Assembly (NCBI RefSeq): GCF_042653765.1
Contig: NZ_JBHSEZ010000001.1
Span: 372,001 to 436,000, forward strand
Direction: 5' to 3'
DNA from: Castellaniella denitrificans
GTDB lineage: Bacteria > Pseudomonadota > Gammaproteobacteria > Burkholderiales > Burkholderiaceae_B
DNA length: 64,000 nucleotides
Shown: one piece after another, positions 17,182 through 25,142 of the stretch
Position numbering within the stretch: the stretch's first letter is position 1
How the letters are laid out: every line of letters begins with the position of its first letter
The notes under the pieces: model-generated
Databases searched by the model: none
What the model was told of the DNA's origin: nothing
Seen by the model: only the letters and a program-made list of their open reading frames with translations
Made by a program: the position numbers and the translations under genes

Positions 17182-20100
17182 ATGGATTCCTCGAGCACCC
17201 CCTTGTCCCTGCCCTCGATCGGCCCCACCCTGGCCGCCCTGCGGCCCGGCCAGCGCTACGCCCAGCCGCGCCCGCCGGGCTCCGGCGACGCCCTGCTGCT
17301 GGCCGCCCTGGCCCGCGAGGCCCGGCACCCCCTGGCCGCCTTCTGCGCCGACCCGCTGGCCGCCCGGCGCCTGGCCGACGAGATCGCCCTGTTCGACCCG
17401 GACCTGCGCGTGCGCTTCCTGCCCGACTGGGAAACTCTGCCCTATGACAGCTTTTCCCCGCACCAGGACCTGATCTCCGAACGCCTGCGCACCCTGCACG
17501 CCCTGAGCCAGGGCGCCGTGGACATCCTGGTGGTGCCGGTCACCACCGCCCTGGTCCGGCTGGCCCCGCCCGCCTTCCTGGCGGCCTACACCTTCCATTT
17601 CCGCCAGGGCGACGCCCTGGACGAAGAACGCCTGCGCACCCAGCTGACCCTGGCCAACTACAGCCACGTCACCCAGGTCGGCGCGCCCGGCGAGTTCTGC
17701 ATCCGCGGCGGCCTGATCGACCTGTTCCCCATGGGGTCGGCCCTGCCCTACCGCATCGACCTGTTCGACCGCGAGATCGAGTCCATTCGCAGTTTCGACG
17801 GCGACACCCAGCGCAGCCTGTACCCGGTGCGCGAGATCGAACTGCTCCCGGGCCGCGAATTCCCCATGGACGAGGCCGCGCGCAACCGCTTCCGCGCGCG
17901 CTTCCGCGAAGTCTTCGAGGGCGATCCGTCGCGCGCCCTGCCCTACAAGGACATCGGCAACGGCATCGCCTTCGCCGGCATCGAATACTACCTGCCGCTG
18001 TTCTTCGAGCAGACGGCCACGCTGTTCGACTACCTGCCGCCCGACACCATCGCCATCACGCTGGGCGACGCCCCGGCGGCCATCGCACGGTTCTCCCAGG
18101 ACGCGCGCAACCGCTGGCAGTTCCTGAAGTCCGACCCGGAACGCCCGGTCCTGCCGCCCGACACCCTGTTCCTGGACGACGAGGCCTTCCACGCCCGCCT
18201 GCGCGGCCTGGCCCGCCTGGCGCTGACCGACGAAGGCGCGCATCCGGACTTCGCCCCCTGCCCGCCCGCGGCCGTCAACCGCCGCGCCGACGACCCCCTG
18301 GCCGACCTGCGCCGCCACCTGGCCGCGACCCCGCTGCGCACGGCCCTGTGCGTGGACTCCGCCGGCCGGCGCGAGACCATCGCCGAACTGCTGGCCGACT
18401 ACCATCTGAAGCCCGACGCCATCTTCGATACTTGGCAAGACTGCGTGCGGGGAGATGAGCGATTTTCCCTGGTCGTCGCACCGCTGACAGGCGGCTTCCA
18501 GGCGCCGCCCGCCGGGCTGGCGGTGCTGACGGAAAACGACCTCTATCCCGCCCAGGCCGGCCGCCCCGCGCGCACGCGCCGCCGCCACGAACAGAGCAGC
18601 GACGTCGACGCCATGGTGCGCGACCTGGCCGAGCTCCACGTGGGCGACCCGGTGGTGCACGTGCAGCACGGCATCGGCCGCTACCGCGGCCTGGTCAGCA
18701 TGGACCTGGGCGAAGGCCCCATCGAGCTGCTGCACCTGGAATACGCCCGCGACGCCACCCTGTACGTCCCGGTCTCGCAGCTGCACCTGATCGCCCGCTA
18801 CAGCGGCGCCGATCCGGACCAGGCGCCGCTGCACCCGCTGGGTTCCGGCCAGTGGGAAAAGGCCCGCCGCAAGGCCGCCCGCCAGGCGCGCGACACGGCC
18901 GCCGAACTGCTGGCCCTGTACGCCCGGCGCGCCGCCCGCGAAGGTCTGCGCTTCAAGTTCCCCGCCCGCGACTACCAGGCCTTCGCCGAAGGCTTCGGCT
19001 TCGAGGAAACCCCCGACCAGGCCGCCGCCATCACGGCGGTGATCCAGGACATGACCTCCGGACGCCCCATGGACCGCCTGGTCTGCGGCGACGTGGGCTT
19101 CGGCAAGACAGAGGTCGCCCTGCGCGCCGCCTTCCTGGCCGTCATGAACGGCCGCCAGGTGGCGCTGCTGTGTCCCACCACCCTGCTGGCCGAGCAGCAC
19201 GCCCAGAACTTCGCCACCCGCTTCGCCGACTGGCCGGTGCGCATCGCCGAACTCTCGCGCTTCCGCACGAGCAAGGAAACGGCCAAGGCCATCGCCGGCC
19301 TGGCCGAAGGCTCGGTGGACATCGTCATCGGCACGCACAAGATCCTCTCCAAGGACGTACGCTACAAGCACCTGGGCCTGGTCATCATCGACGAGGAGCA
19401 CCGCTTCGGCGTGCGCCAGAAGGAGGCCCTGAAGGCCCTGCGCGCCGAGGTCGACGTGCTGACCCTGACCGCCACGCCCATCCCGCGCACCCTGGGCATG
19501 TCCCTGGAAGGCATCCGCGACTTCTCCGTCATCGCCACCGCGCCCCAGAAGCGCCTGGCGATCAAGACCTTCGTGCGCCGCGAGGACGGCAGCACCATCC
19601 GCGAGGCCATCCTGCGCGAGCTCAAGCGCGGCGGCCAGGTCTACTTCCTGCACAACGAGGTCGAGACCATCCACAACCGCCGCGCGCGGCTGGAGGAACT
19701 CGTCCCCGAGGCCCGCATCGCCGTCGCCCACGGCCAGATGGCCGAGCGCGAGCTGGAAGAGGTCATGAAGGGCTTTTACCAGCAGCGCTTCAACGTGCTG
19801 CTGTGCACCACCATCATCGAGACCGGCATCGACGTGCCCTCGGCCAACACCATCCTCATCCACCGCGCCGACAAGCTCGGCCTGGCGCAGCTGCACCAGC
19901 TGCGCGGCCGGGTGGGCCGGTCCCACCACCAGGCCTACGCCTACCTGCTGACCCCGGGCGAGGACGCCATGACCGCCAACGCCAAGAAGCGCCTGGAGGC
20001 CATCCAGTCCATGGAAGAGCTGGGCGCCGGCTTCTTCCTCGCCATGCACGACCTGGAGATCCGCGGCAGCGGCGAAGTGCTGGGCGAATCGCAGTCCGGC

Positions 20101-20649
20101 AACATCCAGGAGATCGGCTACAGCCTGTACAACGACATGCTGGCCGCCGCCGTGCGCGCCCTGAAGTCCGGCGAGGAGCCCGACCTGGAATCGCCCTTCG
20201 GCAGCCAGTGCGAGGTCAACCTGCACGCCCCGGCGCTGCTGCCCTCCGACTACTGCGCCGACGTACAGGCCCGGCTGGGCCTGTACAAGCGCCTGGCGCA
20301 CGCCGCCGACGCCGACGCGCTCACCCTGCTGCAGGAAGAGCTGATCGACCGCTACGGCAAGCTGCCCGAGGCCGGCCAGACCCTGCTGTCGCTGCACCGC
20401 CTGCGGCTGCTGGCCGAACCGCTGGGCGTAATCAAGATCGATGCCGGCGAGACCCAGGCCTCGATCCAGTTCTCCGCCCAGCCCAACGTGGATCCGATCC
20501 GCATCATCGAGCTGGTGCAGCAGGACCGGCAGGTCCGCCTGAACGGCCCCGACCGCCTGAAGATCACCTTCGGCGGCACCGTGGACGTACCCGGCCGCGT
20601 GCAGAAACTGCGCGGCTTGCTGCAAAGGCTGGCGGGCGCGGCGGCGTAG
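17182..20649 (+). CDS. mfd: Transcription-repair coupling factor
   Basis: An SF2 translocase that removes RNA polymerase stalled at DNA lesions and recruits UvrA. The 1155-residue length is normal. The N-terminal part (about 1-350) is the UvrB-like module (FLPDWETLPYDSFSPH); the middle has the RNA-polymerase-interacting region with VVHVQHGIGRYRG; the motor has Walker A GDVGFGKTEVALR, DEEHRFGVRQKE, TATPIPRTL, and the late motif IHRADKLGLAQLHQLRGRVGR (continuing SHHQAYAYLL); the D7 regulatory domain is C-terminal. ATG at 17182 follows hexR closely. Confidence 0.97.
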   Translation: MDSSSTPLSLPSIGPTLAALRPGQRYAQPRPPGSGDALLLAALAREARHPLAAFCADPLAARRLADEIALFDPDLRVRFLPDWETLPYDSFSPHQDLISERLRTLHALSQGAVDILVVPVTTALVRLAPPAFLAAYTFHFRQGDALDEERLRTQLTLANYSHVTQVGAPGEFCIRGGLIDLFPMGSALPYRIDLFDREIESIRSFDGDTQRSLYPVREIELLPGREFPMDEAARNRFRARFREVFEGDPSRALPYKDIGNGIAFAGIEYYLPLFFEQTATLFDYLPPDTIAITLGDAPAAIARFSQDARNRWQFLKSDPERPVLPPDTLFLDDEAFHARLRGLARLALTDEGAHPDFAPCPPAAVNRRADDPLADLRRHLAATPLRTALCVDSAGRRETIAELLADYHLKPDAIFDTWQDCVRGDERFSLVVAPLTGGFQAPPAGLAVLTENDLYPAQAGRPARTRRRHEQSSDVDAMVRDLAELHVGDPVVHVQHGIGRYRGLVSMDLGEGPIELLHLEYARDATLYVPVSQLHLIARYSGADPDQAPLHPLGSGQWEKARRKAARQARDTAAELLALYARRAAREGLRFKFPARDYQAFAEGFGFEETPDQAAAITAVIQDMTSGRPMDRLVCGDVGFGKTEVALRAAFLAVMNGRQVALLCPTTLLAEQHAQNFATRFADWPVRIAELSRFRTSKETAKAIAGLAEGSVDIVIGTHKILSKDVRYKHLGLVIIDEEHRFGVRQKEALKALRAEVDVLTLTATPIPRTLGMSLEGIRDFSVIATAPQKRLAIKTFVRREDGSTIREAILRELKRGGQVYFLHNEVETIHNRRARLEELVPEARIAVAHGQMAERELEEVMKGFYQQRFNVLLCTTIIETGIDVPSANTILIHRADKLGLAQLHQLRGRVGRSHHQAYAYLLTPGEDAMTANAKKRLEAIQSMEELGAGFFLAMHDLEIRGSGEVLGESQSGNIQEIGYSLYNDMLAAAVRALKSGEEPDLESPFGSQCEVNLHAPALLPSDYCADVQARLGLYKRLAHAADADALTLLQEELIDRYGKLPEAGQTLLSLHRLRLLAEPLGVIKIDAGETQASIQFSAQPNVDPIRIIELVQQDRQVRLNGPDRLKITFGGTVDVPGRVQKLRGLLQRLAGAAA

Positions 20650-20793
20650 GCGTGCGCCGGGATTTCTCCGCCCATCCAGGATTTCCCCAGCGGACAAAAC
20701 GTGTGCCATCGGCATCCCATTCAGCATGCGCCGGGTCATGCTGTCGGTTTGGTATCTCGTCTTCTATCCAAACCGCTTGGGTTTATATATACT

Positions 20794-21042
20794 ATGGCAA
20801 CCATCCTGCGATTCGACGGCTGGCGCGTCGTGATCTACGCCAATGATCACCGCCCGCCCCACGTCCATGTGATCGGCAACGACGCGGAAGCCGTCTTCCG
20901 ACTGAACTGCCCGCACGGGCCGCCTGAACCGGTCCGAATCGCAGGGTTGGCGCACCATGCGCTGACGCAAATACGCAAACGACTGGAATCGCACACCCAT
21001 CTGCTGTGCCTGCACTGGAGCATGATCCATGACGACACCTGA
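20794..21042 (+). CDS. DUF4160 family small protein, possible toxin-antitoxin partner
   Basis: An 82-residue protein with the DUF4160 pattern: an opening MATILRFDGWRVVIYANDHRPPHVHV, conserved HVHV and a C-terminal region with IRKRLESH. It is followed, with a 14-base overlap, by a DUF2442 gene. This pairing recurs widely in bacteria and has been proposed as a toxin-antitoxin-like module; its biochemical function is not known to me. The ATG at 20794 is preceded by an AT-rich stretch (TATATATACT), and a short repeat AAACC-GCTTG-GGTTT lies about 20 bases upstream. Confidence 0.75.
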   Translation: MATILRFDGWRVVIYANDHRPPHVHVIGNDAEAVFRLNCPHGPPEPVRIAGLAHHALTQIRKRLESHTHLLCLHWSMIHDDT

Positions 21043-21442
21043 TGCCCTCCCCGCGCCTCCTCCGGACGACGATCCCATCCCGGACACCGGCTACGCCGAA
21101 GCCGCGCACTACGACCCCGCTTCGCGGCGGATCGTCATCACGCTGCGCCACGGCCTCGAGCTGGCCATCCCGGTCCATCTGCTGCAAGGACTGGCGGACG
21201 CGCCGCCGGCTTCCCTGGACAGGATCGACATCAGCCCCGAAGGCACCGGACTGCACTGGCCGGATCTGGACGTGGATTTATATGTGCCCGCCCTGATCCA
21301 GGGGCTGTTCGGCACGCGCCGCTGGATGGCGAGCCTGCTGGGCCAAGCCGGCGGACGGGCTCGCTCCGAAGCCAAGACCCGGGCCGCACGCGCCAACGGT
21401 CTCAAGGGCGGGCGACCACGCAAGCGGCCGGATGGCGGCTGA
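21029..21442 (+). CDS. DUF2442 family protein, partner of the DUF4160 gene
   Basis: A 137-residue protein. Residues about 20-95 show the DUF2442 pattern (ASRRIVITLRHGLELAIP; SPEGTGLHWPDLDVDLYVPALI). The basic C-terminal tail (about 108-134) ends with GGRPRKRP, which resembles an AT-hook and may bind DNA. That supports an antitoxin or regulator role, but this is inference. It overlaps the upstream gene by 14 bases, so the two are probably one translationally coupled unit. Confidence 0.75.
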   Translation: MTTPDALPAPPPDDDPIPDTGYAEAAHYDPASRRIVITLRHGLELAIPVHLLQGLADAPPASLDRIDISPEGTGLHWPDLDVDLYVPALIQGLFGTRRWMASLLGQAGGRARSEAKTRAARANGLKGGRPRKRPDGG

Positions 21443-21514
21443 GATCACGTACCGCCAGCTCGAAAGACAGGCGCACCGCCGCCAGGCTCGCCGATCTGAC
21501 AATTTACTTAACAT

Positions 21515-21543
21515 TTGAACTGATAATTATTATTGTTTAGAAT
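21515..21543 (+). promoter_or_regulatory. Sigma70 promoter of the first TonB receptor gene
   Basis: The -35 element TTGAAC (21515-21520) and -10 element TAGAAT (21538-21543) are separated by 17 bases. The same skeleton, with identical flanks ATTTGAACT and TTGTTTAGAATT and the same 11-base gap between them, occurs before the second receptor gene (27371-27402). Confidence 0.7.
21521..21535. promoter_or_regulatory. Fur box in the first receptor promoter
   Basis: TGATAAT-T-ATTATTG is a near match to the 7-1-7 Fur consensus TGATAAT-N-ATTATCA. It fills the spacer between the -35 and -10 elements, so Fur binding would block the promoter directly. Confidence 0.7.
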
Positions 21544-21685
21544 TTGCCTCTCATTCATGGTGGAGCTACAAGGCACGCCTGATCCAGAGAGGGGAAATTC
21601 GCGCGAAGCCTGCGGCGGGTCCAGAACACCCGTGGGGCGTTCACACCCTTTCCGCTCCCTTCATCGTCCACCGGCCAGGAAAGAC

Positions 21686-23803
21686 ATGCGGAACTCCATT
21701 CATACCCCCAAGAAAACCTGGGCGGCGCTCGCCGCGACCGGGTGCCTCGCGCTGGCATCGGCCCCCGGCCATGCGCAGAACACCGAGACGAACACGGGCA
21801 CCGCCGGCACCACGGCGGCACCCGCCGGTACGGACGGCCAGCCCGTCAAGGAGCTCGGCGCCGTCACCGTGACCGGCTCCGTCGGCGACCTGCAGAGCCT
21901 GGACTTCTATGCGCCCAATTCCAGCGCCGTGATCAGCGCCAAGGACATCGAGGCCCAAGGCGCGCGCAAGCTCGACGAAGCCCTGCAGTACCAGGCGGGC
22001 ATCCTCAGCGAACCCTTCGGCGCGGACAACAAGGTTGAATGGTTCAAGATCCGCGGCTTCGACGCCTCCACCTCGCTGGACGGCACGCCGACGACCCCGA
22101 ACGGATTCTTCGTCTGGAAGCCCGAAATCTTCGGCGTCGAACAGGTCGAAGTGCTGAAAGGCCCGAGCGCCCTGGAATTCGGCGCATCCGATACAGGCGG
22201 CGTGGTCAATCTGGTCACCAAGCGGCCCCACAAGGAAAAATCCCTGCTGATGAACGCCGAGGCGGGCCATCGCGGCCGTCTGGGCCTGGGCATCGACTAC
22301 AACGGGATCGCCAACGACGAGGGCAACGTGTACTACCGCATCGTCGCGCAGGCCCGCCGCGCGGACGGCACGCAGCGGGACACGGACATGAAGAGCTATT
22401 ATCTGGCGCCCAGCCTGACGATGGACTTCAGCGACCACACCTCCCTGACGCTGCTGACCAGCATCCAGCGCGAGGACGGCCGCCCGACCAACGGATTCCT
22501 GCCGGCCTACGGCACCCTCATCGACACCCCCTACGGCAAGATCGACCGGCGCCTGAACGCGGGCGAGCCCGGCTTCGACCACCTGAAACGCACCCAGGCG
22601 AGCGCCGGCTGGCTGTTCAGCCACAAGTTCAACCCCGACTGGACCTTCACGCAGAACTACAAGTTCTCGTACCTGGACCTCGACCAGCGCAACGTGTTCG
22701 CCTACGGCTCCGACGGCAACCGCGAACTGCTGCGCGGCTATTCGCTCACCGACGGCAGCACCCGCAACCACTACATCGATCACCGCATCAAGGGCCGCGT
22801 GCGCCTGGGCGACTCGGTGGAGATCCTGCCCATCTTCGGCGTCGACTACCTGAAGTCCAGCACCTCCGGCCGCAACAACGGCTTCGGGGGAGCTCCAACC
22901 CTGGACATGTTCGATCCAGTCTACGGTCAGCCCTTCGCAGTCACCGCGACACCCTACGACCTGAGCTCCAACCAATTGGGCCTGTACGCCTCCGCCCAGG
23001 CACGCGTCGGATCGCGCTGGAACTTTAATGCCGGCATCCGCCACGACCGCGCCAGAAGCGACGGCACGATCGCCGGCACGACCTCCGGCTACGACATCAG
23101 CCACAACAGCGTGAACGTCGGCGCCATGTACATCAGCGACTACGGCGTTTCGCCCTACGTCAGCTATTCCGAGTCCTTCAAGCCCATCGTCGGCGTCGAT
23201 GGCTATGGCCGTACCTATCAACCCTACATCGGCAAACAGAAGGAAGTCGGGGTCAAGTTCGAGCCGGACTGGCTGAACGGCACGCTGACGCTGGCCTATT
23301 TCGACATCGAGGAAAAGAACGCCCTGATCGCGGACGCGTCCAACATCCAGGTGCAAGGCGGCAAGCGCACCAACAAGGGCGTGGAACTGCAAGGCGACTT
23401 CCGGATCACGCCACGCACCGGCGTGAAAGTCACCTATACCTACAGCCATGCCCGTCAGGACATCGGTGAAGCACAAACGATCCGCGCTCCTCTGATCCCC
23501 CGCCACCAGGCCAGCCTTTGGGTCGATCATCGATTCGACCTGCCCAATAGCGGCGCGCTGACGGTTGCCGCTGGCGTGCGCTACAACGGCTCGACCGAAG
23601 ATCAACACTATTACCCAGGCGATATCATCCCCAGCTACACCCTATTCGACCTGATGGCGCGCTACCAGATCGACCGCAACTGGGCCGTGCAGCTGAACGC
23701 GCGCAACCTGACCGACAAGACCTACGTCAGCGGCTGCGACTTCTACTGCTACTACGGCGGCGAACGCACCATCGACATGCAGCTGCAATACCAATGGCAC
23801 TGA
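21686..23803 (+). CDS. TonB-dependent siderophore receptor
   Basis: A 705-residue outer-membrane receptor. The signal peptide is about 1-32 (ending GHAQ). The plug domain (about 60-190) has a TonB-box-like ELGAVTVTG, the KIRGFDAST segment and VEQVEVLKGPSALEFG followed by GGVVNLVTKRP; the remainder is the beta barrel, ending in the aromatic-rich QLQYQWH. The ligand cannot be told from sequence, but the Fur-box promoter and plug type indicate a ferric siderophore. The ATG at 21686 is preferred because it gives the signal peptide; this leaves a leader of about 135 bases. An MFS transporter gene starts 19 bases after the stop. Confidence 0.9.
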   Translation: MRNSIHTPKKTWAALAATGCLALASAPGHAQNTETNTGTAGTTAAPAGTDGQPVKELGAVTVTGSVGDLQSLDFYAPNSSAVISAKDIEAQGARKLDEALQYQAGILSEPFGADNKVEWFKIRGFDASTSLDGTPTTPNGFFVWKPEIFGVEQVEVLKGPSALEFGASDTGGVVNLVTKRPHKEKSLLMNAEAGHRGRLGLGIDYNGIANDEGNVYYRIVAQARRADGTQRDTDMKSYYLAPSLTMDFSDHTSLTLLTSIQREDGRPTNGFLPAYGTLIDTPYGKIDRRLNAGEPGFDHLKRTQASAGWLFSHKFNPDWTFTQNYKFSYLDLDQRNVFAYGSDGNRELLRGYSLTDGSTRNHYIDHRIKGRVRLGDSVEILPIFGVDYLKSSTSGRNNGFGGAPTLDMFDPVYGQPFAVTATPYDLSSNQLGLYASAQARVGSRWNFNAGIRHDRARSDGTIAGTTSGYDISHNSVNVGAMYISDYGVSPYVSYSESFKPIVGVDGYGRTYQPYIGKQKEVGVKFEPDWLNGTLTLAYFDIEEKNALIADASNIQVQGGKRTNKGVELQGDFRITPRTGVKVTYTYSHARQDIGEAQTIRAPLIPRHQASLWVDHRFDLPNSGALTVAAGVRYNGSTEDQHYYPGDIIPSYTLFDLMARYQIDRNWAVQLNARNLTDKTYVSGCDFYCYYGGERTIDMQLQYQWH

Positions 23804-23822
23804 GTTCAATGGCGCTGAATCA

Positions 23823-25142
23823 ATGACCCTGACCCCGGATCCATCCCGGGACGCCGCCTGCCCTGGACAGTCCGCCTGGACTGTCCAGGGCATTTTCACG
23901 GTCGCCTTCCTGGGCATCGCCGCCGGCCTGCAGATGGCCGACGTCGGCCTGCAGGCCGTGTCCCTGTCCGCCATCCAGAAAAGCTTCGGCGTCGGCGATG
24001 CGGCCCTGGGCGCACTGCAGGGCCTGGCGGGCATCCTGATCGCCAGCGCGCTGGCGATCCCGCTGGCGCGCTTCGCGGACCGCTACTCGCGCAAACGGGT
24101 GCTGCTGTGCCTGATCGCGGCCTCATCCGCCCTGATGGGGCTGAGCGCCATCGCGCACACGTTTCCGCTCTTCTTCATCGGCCGTTCGGCCGCGGGCATC
24201 ACCGAATTCGCCATGGTCCCGCTGGTCTACTCCATGATTCCCGACCTGGCGCCGGAACGGCACCGGGTGGCGGCCAATCTCGGCTTCGCGGCCCTGATGG
24301 CGGCCGGGGCGAGCGGCGGCTTCTATTTCAGCGGCGCCATCCTGTCCACGGCGGACACGCTGTTCGCCTGGCACGCGGAACCCTGGCGCAAGGCCTTCCT
24401 GCTGCTGGGCACGGCCGGCCTGCCCCTGCTGCTGCTCGGCGCCCTGACGGCCGATCCCGTCCGGCACCTCGGCGCGGACGACCGCGCGGCCCATGGATCG
24501 CTGCGGGCCTTCCTGCGGCTGCGCTGGCGGGCCGTCGGCCTGTTCGTCGGCACGGCCGGCTGCCTGATCACCGCGGTGCAGGCGCTCAACCAGCTGATCG
24601 CGCTGTCGCTGGAGCGCCGCTTCGACGCCGCCCCCGGCGACATCGGCCACGCCATGGGGCTGATCATCCTGGTCACGAGCATCGGCTGCCTGCCGGTGGC
24701 CGGGCTGCTGGACCGCGCCCTGGCCCGGCGCATCGGCCAGGCGGCGCGCCCCCTGATCATGGGCGCGTCGGTGCTCATCGCCATGCCGGTGCTCCTGCTG
24801 CTGACGGCCATGCGCACGCTCGATCACGCCTTCATCGCCGTGGGACTGTTCCTGTTCATGACCTGCACGGCCAACGCCCTGGTGCCCACCATGCTGCAGG
24901 ACCTGGCGCCCGCGTCCCTCAGGGCGCGCTGCTTCGCCCTCTGGAGCTTCATCGTCTCGCTGTTCGGCGCCGCGGGTCCGCTGCTGGCCGGCACGTTCTC
25001 GGACCGGCTGTTCGAAAAGCACCTGCTGAACGCCGTCGCCGCCGTCGCCGTGCCGGCGCTGACCGTATCGGCCGCCTGCGCCCTGCGATCCGTCCTGCGG
25101 ACGCTCAGGGAACGGCGGCTGGCGGCGGAAAGCCCCGCCTAG
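23823..25142 (+). CDS. MFS transporter linked to the TonB receptor
   Basis: A 439-residue major facilitator with about 12 membrane helices. The motif between helices 2 and 3, PLARFADRYSRKRVL, is the classical MFS signature, and a His-free central loop of about 30 residues separates the halves. It starts 19 bases after the receptor stop, so it is probably co-transcribed and may move the siderophore (import, like single-subunit FptX-type permeases, or export). The stop codon overlaps that of the convergent peptidase gene inside CTAG. Codons 13-23 contain a perfect 14-base-pair hairpin. Confidence 0.85.
   Translation: MTLTPDPSRDAACPGQSAWTVQGIFTVAFLGIAAGLQMADVGLQAVSLSAIQKSFGVGDAALGALQGLAGILIASALAIPLARFADRYSRKRVLLCLIAASSALMGLSAIAHTFPLFFIGRSAAGITEFAMVPLVYSMIPDLAPERHRVAANLGFAALMAAGASGGFYFSGAILSTADTLFAWHAEPWRKAFLLLGTAGLPLLLLGALTADPVRHLGADDRAAHGSLRAFLRLRWRAVGLFVGTAGCLITAVQALNQLIALSLERRFDAAPGDIGHAMGLIILVTSIGCLPVAGLLDRALARRIGQAARPLIMGASVLIAMPVLLLLTAMRTLDHAFIAVGLFLFMTCTANALVPTMLQDLAPASLRARCFALWSFIVSLFGAAGPLLAGTFSDRLFEKHLLNAVAAVAVPALTVSAACALRSVLRTLRERRLAAESPA
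23860..23891 (+). terminator. Perfect 14-base-pair hairpin in the start of the MFS gene
   Basis: The arms (23860-23873 and 23878-23891, GCCCTGGACAGTCC and its complement) enclose the loop GCCT and are followed by ATTTTC. This looks like a weak terminator or attenuator placed 57 bases after the receptor stop but inside the MFS reading frame. Confidence 0.45.

Noticed and set aside
17026..20739. Open frame of about 1237 codons on the minus strand opposite mfd
   Set aside because: It is the antisense shadow of mfd in high-GC DNA; composition is low-complexity and no domain is visible.
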